From NCBI GenBank assembly GCA_037176885.1, contig JAWWNJ010000033.1, positions 1,798,001 through 1,862,000 of the forward strand: a stretch of 64,000 nucleotides of DNA, given 5' to 3'. This document shows, piece by piece, positions 10,452-21,694 of this stretch. The translations under genes and the position numbers were made by a program. Position 1 is the stretch's first letter; each line of letters opens with the position of its first letter. Under the pieces are notes generated by a model. It ran no database searches. It saw nothing but the letters and a program-made list of their open reading frames with translations, and had not been told where the DNA came from. Source of the DNA: Favolaschia claudopus. Its lineage: Eukaryota > Basidiomycota > Agaricomycetes > Agaricales > Mycenaceae.

Positions 10452-13400
10452 TTACACCTCTGCCGCTCCAGTAACAAATGCATCTACGTCCATCACCCCC
10501 TCGATCACAGTTGCTGGGCACGGCGGCTCCTCAACAATGTCCTTGCCATTATCCATCTCTTGAAGATCTTCCTCGTGAACTGATCCACCGGATGTTGTGC
10601 GCGCCAGAAAATCCTTGAGTGTTCCCTTATTCAAATGAGCAACACCTGCCGCGAACTCGTTCTTGACAACGTAAGGCTGGTTCCGGCCTGATTCCCATTC
10701 TAAGATGTGCTGCTCTCGAAAATGAATGCCGAGACGGTTGATATCTTCGATGGCGAGTGCTTTGCGATGTTTCTGACCATTCTTTTTGAGACCAAAAAGG
10801 CCGGGAAACTGTTCTCGGATTTTACTGATCCCCGTGATGTTCAACCCGACAGCCTCTGAAAGGTGTTTCCCATCGAAATCATGACTCTTTGAGTTAAAAA
10901 GAGCCTTGATCCAGAAGTTGAAGTGCTCCTGCAGCAAATCGAGCTCCAACCAATGTCCGATACGTCCGGTTGGATTAACCAAGTAATTTTCAAGAACAGT
11001 CAGACGCAGATCATCAGACCATTCATAGAGAAAATTGCAGGCTTGTTCGAGGAGTTCATTCCCATAGTTTGTGGAGCCAGCACCCCAGAATGAGAATCGG
11101 AGCACCTGGTTTGCGATAAAGTCAGCGAAAATTCAACCGTGAGAAAATTTGATCTTACTTTGATTACTTCGAAAACCCGTCCGATATCGCCTTCCGCGAT
11201 CGCAGCGCAGAGCTCTAAGTACCAGAAAGTAACGCGCATAAAGTTGCACAAGTTCACGGCAACTTGATCACCGCTTGCCAAAAAATTCCGCTGCGGCTGA
11301 GCAGATACTTTGACACGAGACTTTTTTTGCTTCTTTGGCGGCGGCGGTTTCACGGAGGACCCTATAGGCGCAAGGGAAGGCATGGTCTCTGTTTTGAAAA
11401 ATAAGAAAAAGGTCTTTACATTTGTAAGAGAGAGAAACCAACCTGTTTCCTCCTCTTCCTCTTCCTCTATTACCGTGCGCTTTGGTGCAGTCCATGCCGG
11501 ACCGTAAATTTTGGCATCGCGCGGTGAGTGCCCAAGTGCGTCCTCCGCTGCGGCAGTGCACAGATATCGTAGGTAGACAGTGTCGCCGAATTTTCGAAGC
11601 TCTTCAAAAGAGCAATTGTGGAATGGGCCTTTCTGTTCAAAATATTTGGAGACCGCATCGGTCAGCTTGACTTCAGTTCCGTAGGATACGCCTGTTTCTT
11701 GCTCGCAAATCAACCTAGGTACTTGAGTGTTGAACCAATATAAATGTGAATATGTACTCACCGTAATGCATCTAATATCACTGCTTCGAATCGATCCTCG
11801 AGAATGTGGTGTGCTGGATAAAAGTCACACTTCTCGGGATTGAATTTGCCTCGTTCCAATAGTTCGCAGTCGTGATGAAGGCCGAAAATATCCTTGCCAA
11901 GGGGGTGATACCAATGCATACGAAAGATAGCCTTCTGCCAATTCCATTTCAGATGCCAAAGTTGGATCACTGGCAATGCCCACTCGTGGCGGCTGCGGGT
12001 ATACTCCTTGAGCTTCCGGATGCGATCGATACTGAGTTGATCACCGCATATCATGACCAGCCACCGGTGTAGAGAGGCAGGGACAATAGATAGCTGTCCG
12101 ATGATAAGATTGTGTAGGACAGAAGCAGCGCCAACAGTTGTAGACTCGTCGATATTTGTTAAGCGGGTAGACCGGATGTCGCTTTTTCGAAGCTTGAGAC
12201 TATGGCTCTTGTACTCTGTTTTGAAGATATCTTCAACAGCTGTGCGGTGACGATCAAGGGAGGGGATATATTTCAACCACACCCGTAAGACCATCCCAAC
12301 TCCAACGCCGCGAATATGATCCCACTTGATGTCTTTTCGGAGTTGTTCCACTGTCAGGGCTCTTCTTTTCCCTTCTGCGACCGCTTTGTTCAATGGCTCA
12401 GAGAGAAGAGCTCCAGGCCGAACATCAACCAGTCCAATAATTGTGGATGCCGTACCGCTCTTGACTTCGTTTTTGTGGCCAAGGGTAGCTCTCCAGGCAC
12501 GCTGCATTTTATTGACGTTATCGAAAAGGATAAGAAATGCGGGGCCGGTCATCTCATTGAAGGCACCAATCAGCCGCAATTGTTCAGCTGAATCTGCGCC
12601 GAGCACATGGAGTTGCGCCAATATAGCTGAATATGAGATTGATAAACCCAAGCGACACAAAACCGAGATTAGTTCCCGGTTAGCGTTGCATGTAAATGCG
12701 AAAAGACCGATGATGATGGGGAGCATTAAGGCGAAGCGATTTCGGAAATATAATAGGACCAAGATCGTGACTGTAACAGCCTGCAGAGACAATTCAATCG
12801 CAATAAAAATCGTAGGAGCATTCAGACTTACCTGCCAAGGATCACGGTGACCAATCTTATCGAAACTGGAGGCAGAATCTTCCTCATCAGGGCCAGAAGT
12901 CTGGCCATCTTCGACTTCATCTTCATCTTCCTCTTCCTCTCCTTCCCCCTCACCCTCTTCCTCTGCAGCCGGGACGCCATCGGACGCAAGTGAGACTTTG
13001 TCGACCGCAAATGGGAGCCCATCGTCAACATCTACATCCATTTTCTCGTTAGCCGCTGCGGAAGATAGCCTCCAGTTTGCGGCGTGCATCCCGATTGACC
13101 GCGATGGTTGTTAACAGGGTAAAAATTGCAGGTGCGTTCATTGCGATGGTTTCTTGGGCCTGCTTCAAAGACCAAGCCAATAGCCCATCCCAGGTCACAG
13201 CAGGATCCTTCGGTCGATGCATGAATCCATGTTGAGACTTCAAAAGCTCTCGGGTCTCTTTCTCGATTCTCTCGATCATCCGATGCAACGCCCAATTAAT
13301 CAATGCATTACGCGTGGTGTTCGCGCTGGCGCCATGCAAATCGGGATCCAGCCGCGCTGAAGGAGGTAGAGAGTAGCGCGGAAGTTCAAATATAGGATCC

Positions 13401-14203
13401 ACGGCGCTCCCCTTGCTAAATTCTTGAGATTTTCGGTGTCGAAAGATTAGATCCACAATCGCGACGGGATGATGAGCTACCGAATGTTCTTTGGCCTGTA
13501 GAAACGAGGCAAGGGTGTGATACACAGTAGGATGCTTGTTGTATATGATTTTATTGTCGAAAGCCTGAGCAAAAAAAGCGCCGAGAGTCGGAAATCCAGC
13601 CTTCTTGACAGCGCGGAAAACAACGAGAAGGCGATCTTCAGGTGCGATCTCGATGCCGGAAGGCCAGTGGAACTTCGTACGCTGACGCCCTCCAACATCG
13701 GTGTGCGGAATTATGCCGTTGAAGATATCCGACGCGAAGTCGATGGCCATCTTAGTCCGACTCGGAAGATTGTCAATGACATCTTCTGTTTGCATTGCAG
13801 CGTCGGTCATCTTACGAGGTGGCGGGGGTCGGAATGGTTGAATGGGATAAGAAGGATAATACATTGGCTGAGGTGTAGTTCCAGTCACAGAAAGCGCAGG
13901 CGCAGGGGTTGTGTAAACTAATGAAGGCCACCCTGATGGGACTGGTACTCCTGGCGCATGTGCACAAAGCGACGCTGCACAGGAACGGGGGTAATCGGAG
14001 TAGCAGGAACTGGACTGTTGTCTGTTAATCATATAGGTCAGTACTCGTTCAGCATCGACGAAAAACTAGTGCGCACCAATAGCCGCTGTTCCTATGCCCT
14101 CCAGATCGCGAGACATCGTGACTTGGAAGGCGGATTTTGTGCTGTACGGCGTGGACGGGGGCACATCCTCTTCAAATTGCGCCTTCGGGGTACCGGAAGG
14201 CAT
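10452..14203 (-). CDS. DUF6589-type fungal protein, multi-exon, possibly one or two frameshifts
   Basis: I recognise the core from memory as the DUF6589 family of basidiomycete proteins. Landmarks are FLILFDNVNKMQRAWRA (near 12530), GTASTIIGLVDVRPG, LVMICGDQLSIDRIRKLKEY (near 12040), WALPVIQLWHLKWNWQKAIF, and FWGAGSTNYGNELLEQACNF with NPTGRIGHWLELDLLQEHFN near the C-terminus (11080-10910). Introns are visible at about 12832-12772, 11765-11710, 11445-11390 and 11160-11105. The N-terminus is Pro-rich, preceded by a short exon starting MPSGTPKAQFEEDV at 14203. Two joins are uncertain: one between the short first exon and the Pro-rich region (~13950), and one at ~13050, where the frame changes and a 44-nt intron or a 1-nt indel would both serve. 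The D...GDQ...H pattern could be an RNase H-like active site, which is speculative. It is convergent with the helicase. Confidence 0.75.
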
Positions 14204-14389
14204 CTTGTATGCTCGAGGACGACGATAGAGTAGAGAGATGGCGGCGGCTTTCCAAATTAGGGCGACTTTCCAAATGGAGTGAATTTCAAACTCCGCAGTG
14301 ATGGATGTCGCTCCTCCACGGGACCCCTTAACGAATCCGTGACTAGTCCAAATCATGCAAAAAAGTGAAATTTTTTTCTCCGAAATTTT

Positions 14390-14487
14390 GCTCCTGGTCA
14401 CGCAGAATTTTCCGTTCGTCGAGTTGTCGAATCGGTTCCACGGGGTCACGCGTCACACCCCCTGTCGAATTGAACGTAATTGTACGG
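14390..14487. mobile_element. Terminus of a Tc1/MITE-type element
   Basis: Reading the complement from 14487, the end begins CCGTACAATTACGTTCAATT, then GTGTGACGCGTGAC and repeated ATTCGAC. The same order of motifs makes up both ends of the complete 487-bp element at 54817-55303. TA follows at 14488-14489. The matching left end was not found, so this is either a truncated copy or the edge of a larger element extending leftwards. Confidence 0.5.
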
Positions 14488-14493
14488 TATACC

Positions 14494-14708
14494 TGATAGA
14501 ATACAGTAAGTATAAACTACCAGGAGAATCAGTAAGCTGTAAGGACAGTAGATACGAGTGCACATACCTCAGTCGTGGAGGAAACGACTGAGGAATGTGA
14601 TGGTGACACAAAGCTGCATAAGGAATGTGTGACGCGTAACGGAACGGATTGCGAGTTGGAGAAAGTAAGGTATGTACGGTAAATGGAAGAGAAATAAATA
14701 CTTCAACA
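14494..14708 (-). repeat. Copia-type 3' long terminal repeat
   Basis: On the - strand the segment starts TGTTGAAGTATTT directly after a purine tract (GAGGGGGAG) and ends ATCA, giving a 215-bp TG...CA repeat. It follows the Copia RNase H C-terminus, whose stop codon lies inside its first bases. The 5' LTR is not in the window. Confidence 0.65.
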
Positions 14709-15180
14709 CTCCCCCTCAACGAGCATCCGGTCGGGGAGCCATGCCCAACATCTTGACGAGAGTCTTGTGGCGTGGTGCCTCGTGAATAAGTCGGCAACAT
14801 TCACCTCCGTAGGAACGTAAACGGGGACGATGCAGCGATAGAGGACTGCTTCACGGATCCACCAGATGGCAATGTGGACGTGCTTCGTTCGAGCGGTGAC
14901 TTCATCAGTATTGACAACCATCCGCATGGTGGAAGTATTGTCGATGGAAAGGGAAGTCGGTCCAGGAGGTAGTAAGAAACCAAGCTCGAACAGAAGAGAG
15001 CGGAGCCACATGATTTGAGGCCCGACGTGTGTGCCAGCGTAGAGCTCGGCTTCGCCAGTCGAAAGAGCCGTGGAAGTTTGCTTCTTCGCTGACCAAGCGA
15101 TTAAGCTGGATCCGATGAAGACAACATACCCAGAAATGGATCGGGCGTGATCCTTTGGCTCACTCTGTGCCCTATCGTCA
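14703..15180 (-). pseudogene. Ty1/Copia polyprotein fragment: RNase H C-terminus
   Basis: The open frame from about 15180 reads through the second half of the Copia RNase H domain: SISGYVVFIGSSLIAWSAKK, then QTSTALSTGEAELYAGTHVG, SIDNTSTMRMVVN, ARTKHVHIAIWWIREAV and YVPTEVNVADLFT. These are the signature blocks (LSTxEAE, DNxxA/S, RTKHIxI, VPTxxNxAD) of Ty1/Copia RNase H. Everything upstream (gag, protease, integrase, reverse transcriptase) is missing, so this is a 5'-truncated copy ending in its own polypurine tract and 3' LTR. The remaining reading frame has no internal stop, suggesting the truncation is not very old. Confidence 0.85.
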
Positions 15181-15641
15181 TCATTGGACCCCAGAGAGGA
15201 TCATAGTGCTTCATAGACACTCATAGTAGAGGAGTGTAGTTCAAAGTGCATTATAGTGCATCAACGTCACTTATAGCACCCCATAGTAGGCCGTTCTCTA
15301 TGGAGGTCTATGGCTCCAAAGTGGATTTTCCTGATACGGTGCAAGGGGAAGTGAACCGAGAATGGCTGTAGACGCCGTTGTAATCCATGCAACAGCAGGA
15401 CAATTGAGGTAAATAATAACCTCCTCGAGGGTGAAAATGCTAGGGATGATGGAAGGATCATGGAAGGAAAAAAATTCCTTTCAATAGTGAGGATCCAGAG
15501 AGAGGTCGAAACTGCACACAGTGTGGGAGAACTGAGCACAGTGTGTGGGTAAATCGGCATGAGTAGGTCATGTGTACAGACACTTGACATCCGTGAGAGA
15601 TCTGTACAGCAGCGTGAGAACCAGTAGATGCTGTAGAGATA
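15181..15641. other. Spacer with CATAGTGC-type degenerate repeats
   Basis: Short motifs CATAGTGC, CATAGTAG and TTATAGCACC recur between about 15200 and 15300. No gene is supported. The Copia similarity stops at about 15180. Confidence 0.45.
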
Positions 15642-15852
15642 AGGTAGGCGACACGCAAACGCTGCCAACGTCTGTCACATCAGGTCACGCTGTCCGAATT
15701 CGGCCAAATGGCTCATTTCGACGAAAGAATCATGGATTTCAGCCCTCGACAGAGTAACAGGGAAAATGTGGCTCCAACATTTTGTAGTAGCATGTCTGTA
15801 GAGTGTACAACAAAGATATCAGCTCAATCTTGGTGAATTCCGTCAAGTTATA

Positions 15853-18382
15853 TCAGGTTTGTTGTCTAGTAGTACCCTTCGGCCGTACCCCCGCTACTTC
15901 CATGTCGTCCATGACGCGTAAAGGGATCGTTCGATGCCCGCGATACCTCCTTGCAGCCCATACAGCCTCGGAGCCGGTTAATCCAACTGTATATGCATAC
16001 ATAAACCGCTCCGAGCGAATGGCAAACCTGTTAAGATTGAATCAATATGGAGAAGTTTAGAACATGAAAGGGATATTACCGTCGCATTGAGAGCAAAGGA
16101 ACAGCATCAAGAGCTGCCAAGGCATTCTTCTCAAGCACATCTGCACGCGAAGACTCGGGGTTGAGGCGATAAATGCGCTTTGCATACCCCCAGCACTGCT
16201 CGATGAAGTTAAGCTCACAGTGGAACTTTGGGAGGAAAAAGATGTCGAAGCCTCGCTCCTGGCAGTCCGTCTCAAGCATGGATGTGACATTTTCGAAGTC
16301 GGGCTGGTTGTACAAGGTGCGCCGCATGCAGCAGTTGAGAGCCGGAGGAGGGCAGTCCTTGAATTTCTTTTTGCACTGAAGCTTCAAGCCTGTTGTGTTA
16401 ATTCCACGCTCATTCAAGATTACCTCTATGCCTTTGAAGCGACCCGCTTGTAGATGGCCTTCTGGAAAGTAGAGAGGCTGGGGCTGACCGTTGAAATTGC
16501 CATCACCCATCCGGATCTTCTGCTTCAGACGAGTCCCCGTCGGGTCGAAAACCTGTTTACCCTCATCATCGCGAAGAGGAACCTCGACAAGAAAATTATC
16601 CGAGGGTCCTTTCGTCATTTTAGAAGCCGAAAGCGAGCCTTCGGGACGTTTGAGGTGATTGGTGGCGTTGTCATAGACAAAAACATGTTCTTCATCGGGG
16701 TAATGTTTGTTGAGGATGTCCATTGCATCCTGTGCCTAAAGCGATTGAGTAGAAACATAGAATATGATGTCGTAAACACTCACCTGCTTCCGAATTTCGA
16801 CATTTGTGAAGTAACCATCTTTACCTACGCCAGGATACATCACGACACGAGCATTTGACCCGTCGGGGCCTCTGAGCCAACCATATTTTGAAGAGACAAA
16901 GTCCGCCACCATCAATGAAATACCCTCGCCTTTGGTGTACGGCTTCGCAGGCGCGTCTTTGTGGTACCACGTTTTTCGGCGACGGTCGTGCGCATAAAAA
17001 ATCGTCTCATCGTGAAACCATACCACAACCCGTTTACGCGGGAGATCTGGGCCAAATTCCGGGAGGTTGTCCTTCGACCACGCATCCATGCGCGCTCGAA
17101 GATCCCACCATTTCGGAAGGAATTTATTCTTCCGATAGTCAACCACATCTGGACGCTCATGTCCGTCAGCGTACTGGCCCTTCTTGGGATGCATCCATCT
17201 ATTGAAGACTTCAAAGCGACAGACTTGAATTGAATTTAGGTTGACATACCTGTATCCGAGCGTTCGTAAATAACGCTCGGCAGTGCGAATCGAAATCTTT
17301 TTCGTAATTCCGTGTTTCTCCATGATGTCGTCCCGGGCAATGAATTCAACGACTTTCTGGGCTGTGATATCTTTCCCGAGTTCCTGCAGATGTAGATTAA
17401 GGTCGGCTTGTAAATCCTCATCCACCAGCATCGAGGTTTTCCAATAACCGTAGGGATTCAGAGGGAGCACAGTACGGTCCGCAATAAATTGCCGGACCAA
17501 TGTGCGCAGCTGCCGTGAGCAATATACACCTCTACCCAATGAAACGGCAGCCTGGAGAGATGACGCGACCCAAGAACCACGGGTTTTTGACAGCGGCATT
17601 GTGTAAAAATTCAGCATGGTCTGCATTCCCTCCATTCGAAGCCGGACAAATGCGTCAAAACCAGGATCGGCATAGCCCTTGCCATTTGGTCTGTGTGGCC
17701 GGAGTATTTCACGCAGGTCAGCCAAGGCAGCTGAAGCCACATCAATGCTGGGGGCTTCCCGGAGCCTTCTGCATCTGGGAGTGCCGCATCGAGTGTGATC
17801 GGAGCTGAGGGTTTTGGATTAGAGACGGGCGGCAGCCATGGCGGCATCTAGATCCTCTTCAATATCGGAATCAAGGTCGAGGTCGGCGAAACGAGCTGCC
17901 AGAACAGAAGTGTCGTCCAAAAAGGAAATATCATCCTCATCTGGCACTTCTTCGACAGTCGTGCGGTGTGGATTTGGCTGGGGTGGGAGAGAATATTCCC
18001 CAAACGAGTAATCCGGAGCACAGAGAGGTGTTTCCGTTGGTGCCGTTGACTGGAAGAAGGTGCTGAAGGTGGTTTTAGACCGCGGAGGTGACAGAAAGAC
18101 ATCAGAATCATTGTGTGGGAGTGCACCGAGTTGTGCCGCCAACGGCGCGGGAGAACGCGATGGAGGTTCCTAGGATTACAGCAGTTCAATATTAAGTCGG
18201 CAGCTTGACGCGTTGACGCGAAACAGACGCGTCAATTAACGCGTCAATATTGACACATCTTGTATGAATTCACGTACATTTTCCTTCTCCACTTTCCTCC
18301 TCTTCCTCGGTGAAAGCTTCTCTACCAACCCCTTGGTGAAATTTGCGAGTCGGGCGGCCACATTAGCCTTCCTCTTGCCCAT
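15853..18382 (-). CDS. DDE transposase, Tc1/mariner-like clade of basidiomycetes
   Basis: Exons read on the - strand: 18382-18278 (MGKRKANVAARLA, basic), 18169-17819 (acidic linker), ~17770-17240 (DNA-binding region, IMEKHGITKKISIRTAERYL), ~17230-16790, ~16735-16076, and 16028-15853 (ending FAIRSERFMYAYTVGLTG onward to the stop). The catalytic triad candidates are Asp in VVVWFHDETIFY (~17015), Asp in VFVYDNATNHL (~16680) and Glu in CELNFIEQCWGYAKR (~16200). Three ACGCGT hexamers sit in intron 1 (18208-18244). The join around 17819-17780 needs either a very short intron or a 1-base correction, so I cannot exclude a frameshift there. All other joins are clean. The gene fills the TIR element, consistent with an autonomous transposase; activity is unproven. 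Confidence 0.8.
18208..18244. promoter_or_regulatory. Cluster of three ACGCGT boxes in the transposase first intron
   Basis: ACGCGT occurs at 18208-18213, 18227-18232 and 18239-18244, within 37 bp, between exon 1 and exon 2. Expected spacing by chance is about one per 4 kb. A cell-cycle-box role is inferred from yeast MBF sites only. Confidence 0.3.
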
Positions 18383-18621
18383 GCTGTGGGGAGAGCGTGT
18401 CGGTGTTGCTTGTAAATAATATTAGATATTTGGGATCACACCGGAAACCAAATAAAGTAGATAGACCTCTTTCGGTCGACTATTCGCAAGATTTGTTGGG
18501 AACAGATTATCAATTTCGACTTTGGATGAATATCTACAACATTTTCTAGGATTTTTGACCATATTCGGACGTGTCACGCTTGATTACATAAAGGTTGTCC
18601 GCGTTTGCGTGTCGCCTACCT

Positions 18622-18980
18622 TAAGAGTGTCGAGGCTGCAGTGTAAGGGAGGCTCAAGAGGATGACCTAGGAAGAAAGATTCGAGGTGGATGTGAGGATG
18701 GCATAGATCAGGATGAGCAGTGGAAGTAACGAGTGGATGGTAAGATTCCGGAGGCACGCTGGAGCAAGCCGCTCTCGCATCAAGCTCAGGCGCTAGGGCG
18801 CGGGGCCTATAATATAAACCGAGGTGGCTGGAAGCCGGTAGAGCTCGATCGGAACATGAGCTGCTGGAGTGCAGGTGCAGGAACACACGGAGGGGCACAA
18901 GAGAGAAAGACTCAGAGGTCAAGATGGGGGTTAAGAGTAAGAGTGATTTGATTGTAGACTGTACTCAACTACGAGAAGTA
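18622..18980. other. Spacer, no gene supported
   Basis: Short frames on both strands have no motif. Nothing else is seen between the two TA-flanked elements. Confidence 0.5.
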
Positions 18981-19606
18981 CTGTAGCACTTTGTATGGGT
19001 GAAACAGACCCTTGAGCGTGACTGGAAACGCTACGCATGGAAACCAGAAACGGCCTCAGCGTTATGCGTGACATCATAGAATTTTGGAAACGGGCGGGCA
19101 AACACCGATAAAGTCTATTTCCAAACGTTGAACGGATTCTGGGCAACCCTTAGCTCTCGTTTATGCTTTCTTTGTATCCATAGCCCTTTTGATTGCATTT
19201 CTCCTGTTACGGGCTCCGTAATACACCTATTTTTTTTTTCATGAACACTGCGCCGTGGCGCACGCTCAGACACTTAAACCAGCGACGGGTCCACCACAAG
19301 CCCTCTTGGAGCAACTAGTTAAACTACCTCGGCCAGCTTCTGGTACACCTTCCCAGCACCTTGCCCGTGGTCCCCGATGGACCGTACCGGTTCTATCTTG
19401 ACGAAGATTGTAGAGAGTGATTGAGTGCAGTGAGGAGGAGGAGGGTTATAGCAGTAGATTCAGCTAGATTTTACAGCCACAAACATGATAATTCGACATC
19501 TTTGTATGTCACGCAGTCCGGAAACCACCCGACCGTTATGCGTTACCGTTGAAACGAAACAGGGCGGGCGTTACGCGTTACGTTTCACCCATACAAAGTG
19601 CTACAG
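18981..19606. mobile_element. 626-bp MITE with TA duplication
   Basis: The left end CTGTAGCACTTTGTATGGGT and its complement at the right end share at least 25 bp, flanked by TA at 18979-18980 and 19607-19608. Subterminal zones contain TTATGCGTGAC and TTACGCGTTACG. No coding capacity. Confidence 0.85.
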
Positions 19607-20726
19607 TATATAAATGTAGATAGGTATCAATGGATAAGAAATGTCCGAAGTCGGAATGATGCGAACCAACAAATTCATAATCTGACATAAGATAGATATC
19701 ATGTAACGATTTGAGACGTAAACACGAAGGTACGTACCTCACCAATCGTTCTCGGCGGGCTTGAATTGAGGGATAGCCCAGGTCTTTTGCCTCTTGTGTT
19801 TTCCGGTGCGACTTAGTGTCAGTAAAATTTTTGGGTATGGAAATTTGATGGAAATAATTAACACACACACACACACCTGTGCCCTCCGGTCCCGAGGAGC
19901 TATGAGGAACTATGAACGAAGGCAAGAAATTCATTCATACCTTCAGAATAACCTTCAGAATCGTCCTCTAGCAGCAAAAACATTCAACACATTAATTATG
20001 ATTCAAAACATTATGCAGGAACACGCACCCATTGATGCCGACACCATATTAGATGAGTCGGTCGAGAATTCCCCGTCAACCCGGCCGTGAATGTCGCGAG
20101 CTTCCAACGACGACTCTAACAAAAGTGTTGAGGGAGGTGAGTGCATTGCCGAGCTTTCACGCCGCCGCTGGCGGCTGTCACCACGTACCCAATTCAACTT
20201 GAAGTGGGCGTGAGTCGCTGTGCGACTCGTTTGATCAACGCGTTGTCGGACCTAAAGTCGCAGGGTTGGTGGTTTCATAGCCTAAAGACGCCGCTGAGGA
20301 CATTTTCCAAGCGCCGGCGCCGCGTCCGATACCCATTGATCCCAAAAAGGTATTCGGTTGCGTCACTTCGGAGCACTTGACGTCACTTAAGAGTATTTCT
20401 CACCAAAAGTTTGGCGTGGAATTTTTCCCAAGTGCTCCAAAGTGACGCTAAGACACAACAGCCGAATGGAGCCTAAGTGCCTCAGGTTATCCGATCTGCC
20501 TCTCTTCGCTGCATTTGCCTCGGATCATCTTCATCTGCCTCACATCATTTTCTAGGTGGCGGGAAATAGCTCTGGCGCCTTAACCGAGGTAGTGAGTGTA
20601 ATATATACACTCGGAGGAATGCACGTGGGAGTCATCACTGTGACTCATCGCGTCTTTTTCCTCTACCACCCCCACCGGGCGCGTTCCTTCGCCCGTGCTC
20701 TCGTTTTTAGTTCTTTTTTCTTTCCC
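19607..20726. other. Spacer with a CA microsatellite
   Basis: A (AC)n tract lies at 19860-19876. Two similar phrases about serine-rich coding occur but no frame or splice model holds. Sequence immediately upstream of 20727 is presumably the promoter of the gag-like gene. Confidence 0.4.
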
Positions 20727-21694
20727 AATGGCCAACGACGACCCCTCGCCCTTCAGTGAGGCTCAGCTGGCCGCACTTGGGGCCATTGTGACCCGGGCCA
20801 TTGCCGACAGCTCCGCCAACCCTTCGGGCGGCTCCGCCGCGTCATTCTCGTCAAACGCCGCGAACGGTAGCGGAAATGTTACGGTCCCCACTACCAACGC
20901 CGCCGGTGAGCTTGACAATAGAGGCTTTGCGGTAGCCACTGGCGGCTAATTTTTCTCACGACCCGCTGAGCACCTGGGCTCAAGTAAGCCACCCTGAGCA
21001 GCTGTTATGGAGGGCATCTCAAGGTGGCTAACTTGGCCCAGTAGCATCCGTAGTCGTTGTGTGGCACGAGCCGCCAGTTCGTGTGGCGGCTCACCGCAAA
21101 GGCTCTAATTTCGCTTCCGCCTCCTTTCGGTCCCCCACGATGTGGTACCGCCGCGTCAAGCTGGCGCACATCGACGCCATTGTAAATGGCACCTTCGAAG
21201 CCGACGATCTCCCCAAGCTCTCCTCCATCGCCGCCGCCGCTGCCCCCGTGCCCATCCTCTTCCACCCGACTTCTGGTGTTGCCGCCCCGGAACAACCAGA
21301 GGAAGCCCTCGATGCGGGCCTTCCCCGGGCATGGGTCAAGGCTTTCCCCTCCTTGCCCCCGCTCCTTGATGCCTGGTCGACCTACACCGGCATCCGCTCC
21401 CTCATTGACACCACCAATGGTGGTGTTGCGGCCGCCCTTTCTATCTACACCAGCCAGCTCATGGATTTCACCACACAGTACGAGTGGTCCGCAGTCTTGC
21501 GTTACCACTACGAATTTATTCGTGTGCGCATGGCGGAGAACCTTCTCCCCACGCGCTGGGTGACGCCCGATGTGACACCAAATACTTGGTTTTCCATTAA
21601 TCACCCATTTCCCCCTCGACTTCTACTTCGGTTGATATTCAAAACCTGGACTCTCCAACGCATACACCTGGACTCACAGAATTGCCAAACGTGA
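20727..21694 (+). pseudogene. Retroelement gag-like protein, split by a MITE and truncated
   Basis: The frame starting MANDDPSPFSEAQLAALGAI at 20727 is interrupted at 20919 by a 185-bp MITE and resumes at 21106 in the compatible frame. The second part contains WYRRVKLAHIDAIVNGTF, LLDAWSTYTGIRSLID and EWSAVLRYHYEFIRVRMAEN. The last block (aromatic, VLxYxxxFRxRMA) resembles the ORF that precedes reverse transcriptase or tyrosine recombinase in Agaricomycete retroelements, as far as I remember. After about 21600 the similarity fades and no CCHC motif or polymerase follows, so the 3' part is missing. The family is uncertain; a host gene is possible but less likely given the surroundings. Confidence 0.45.
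20921..21105. mobile_element. 185-bp MITE inserted in the gag-like frame
   Basis: The ends are GAGGCTTTGCGGT and the complement ACCGCAAAGGCTC, flanked by TA (20919-20920, 21106-21107). GCCGCCA/TGGCGGC palindromes lie just inside each end. It belongs to the same family as the larger element at 33249-34560. Removing it with one TA leaves the gag-like frame open. Confidence 0.8.

Larger units (their letters stand above)
15642..18621 (-). mobile_element. Complete 2.98-kb Tc1/mariner-like DDE element with TA duplication
   Basis: The left end starts AGGTAGGCGACACGCAAACG at 15642 and the right end is its complement finishing at 18621. Both are flanked by TA (15640-15641, 18622-18623). A second shared block, TCACGCTTG- or TCACGCTGTCCGAAT-like, follows inside each end. 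The transposase gene lies between them on the - strand. TA duplication, TIRs and a DDE protein together support a complete, possibly autonomous copy. The MITE at 28988-29549 begins with the same nine bases. Confidence 0.85.

Noticed and set aside
14471..14708. A longer Copia LTR ending at 14471
   Set aside because: The segment 14471-14487 belongs to a MITE-type terminus shared with 54817-55303; the better TG...CA boundary is 14494.
21005..21604. 199-codon minus-strand frame
   Set aside because: Antisense shadow of the gag-like gene with Gly/Arg-rich chance composition.
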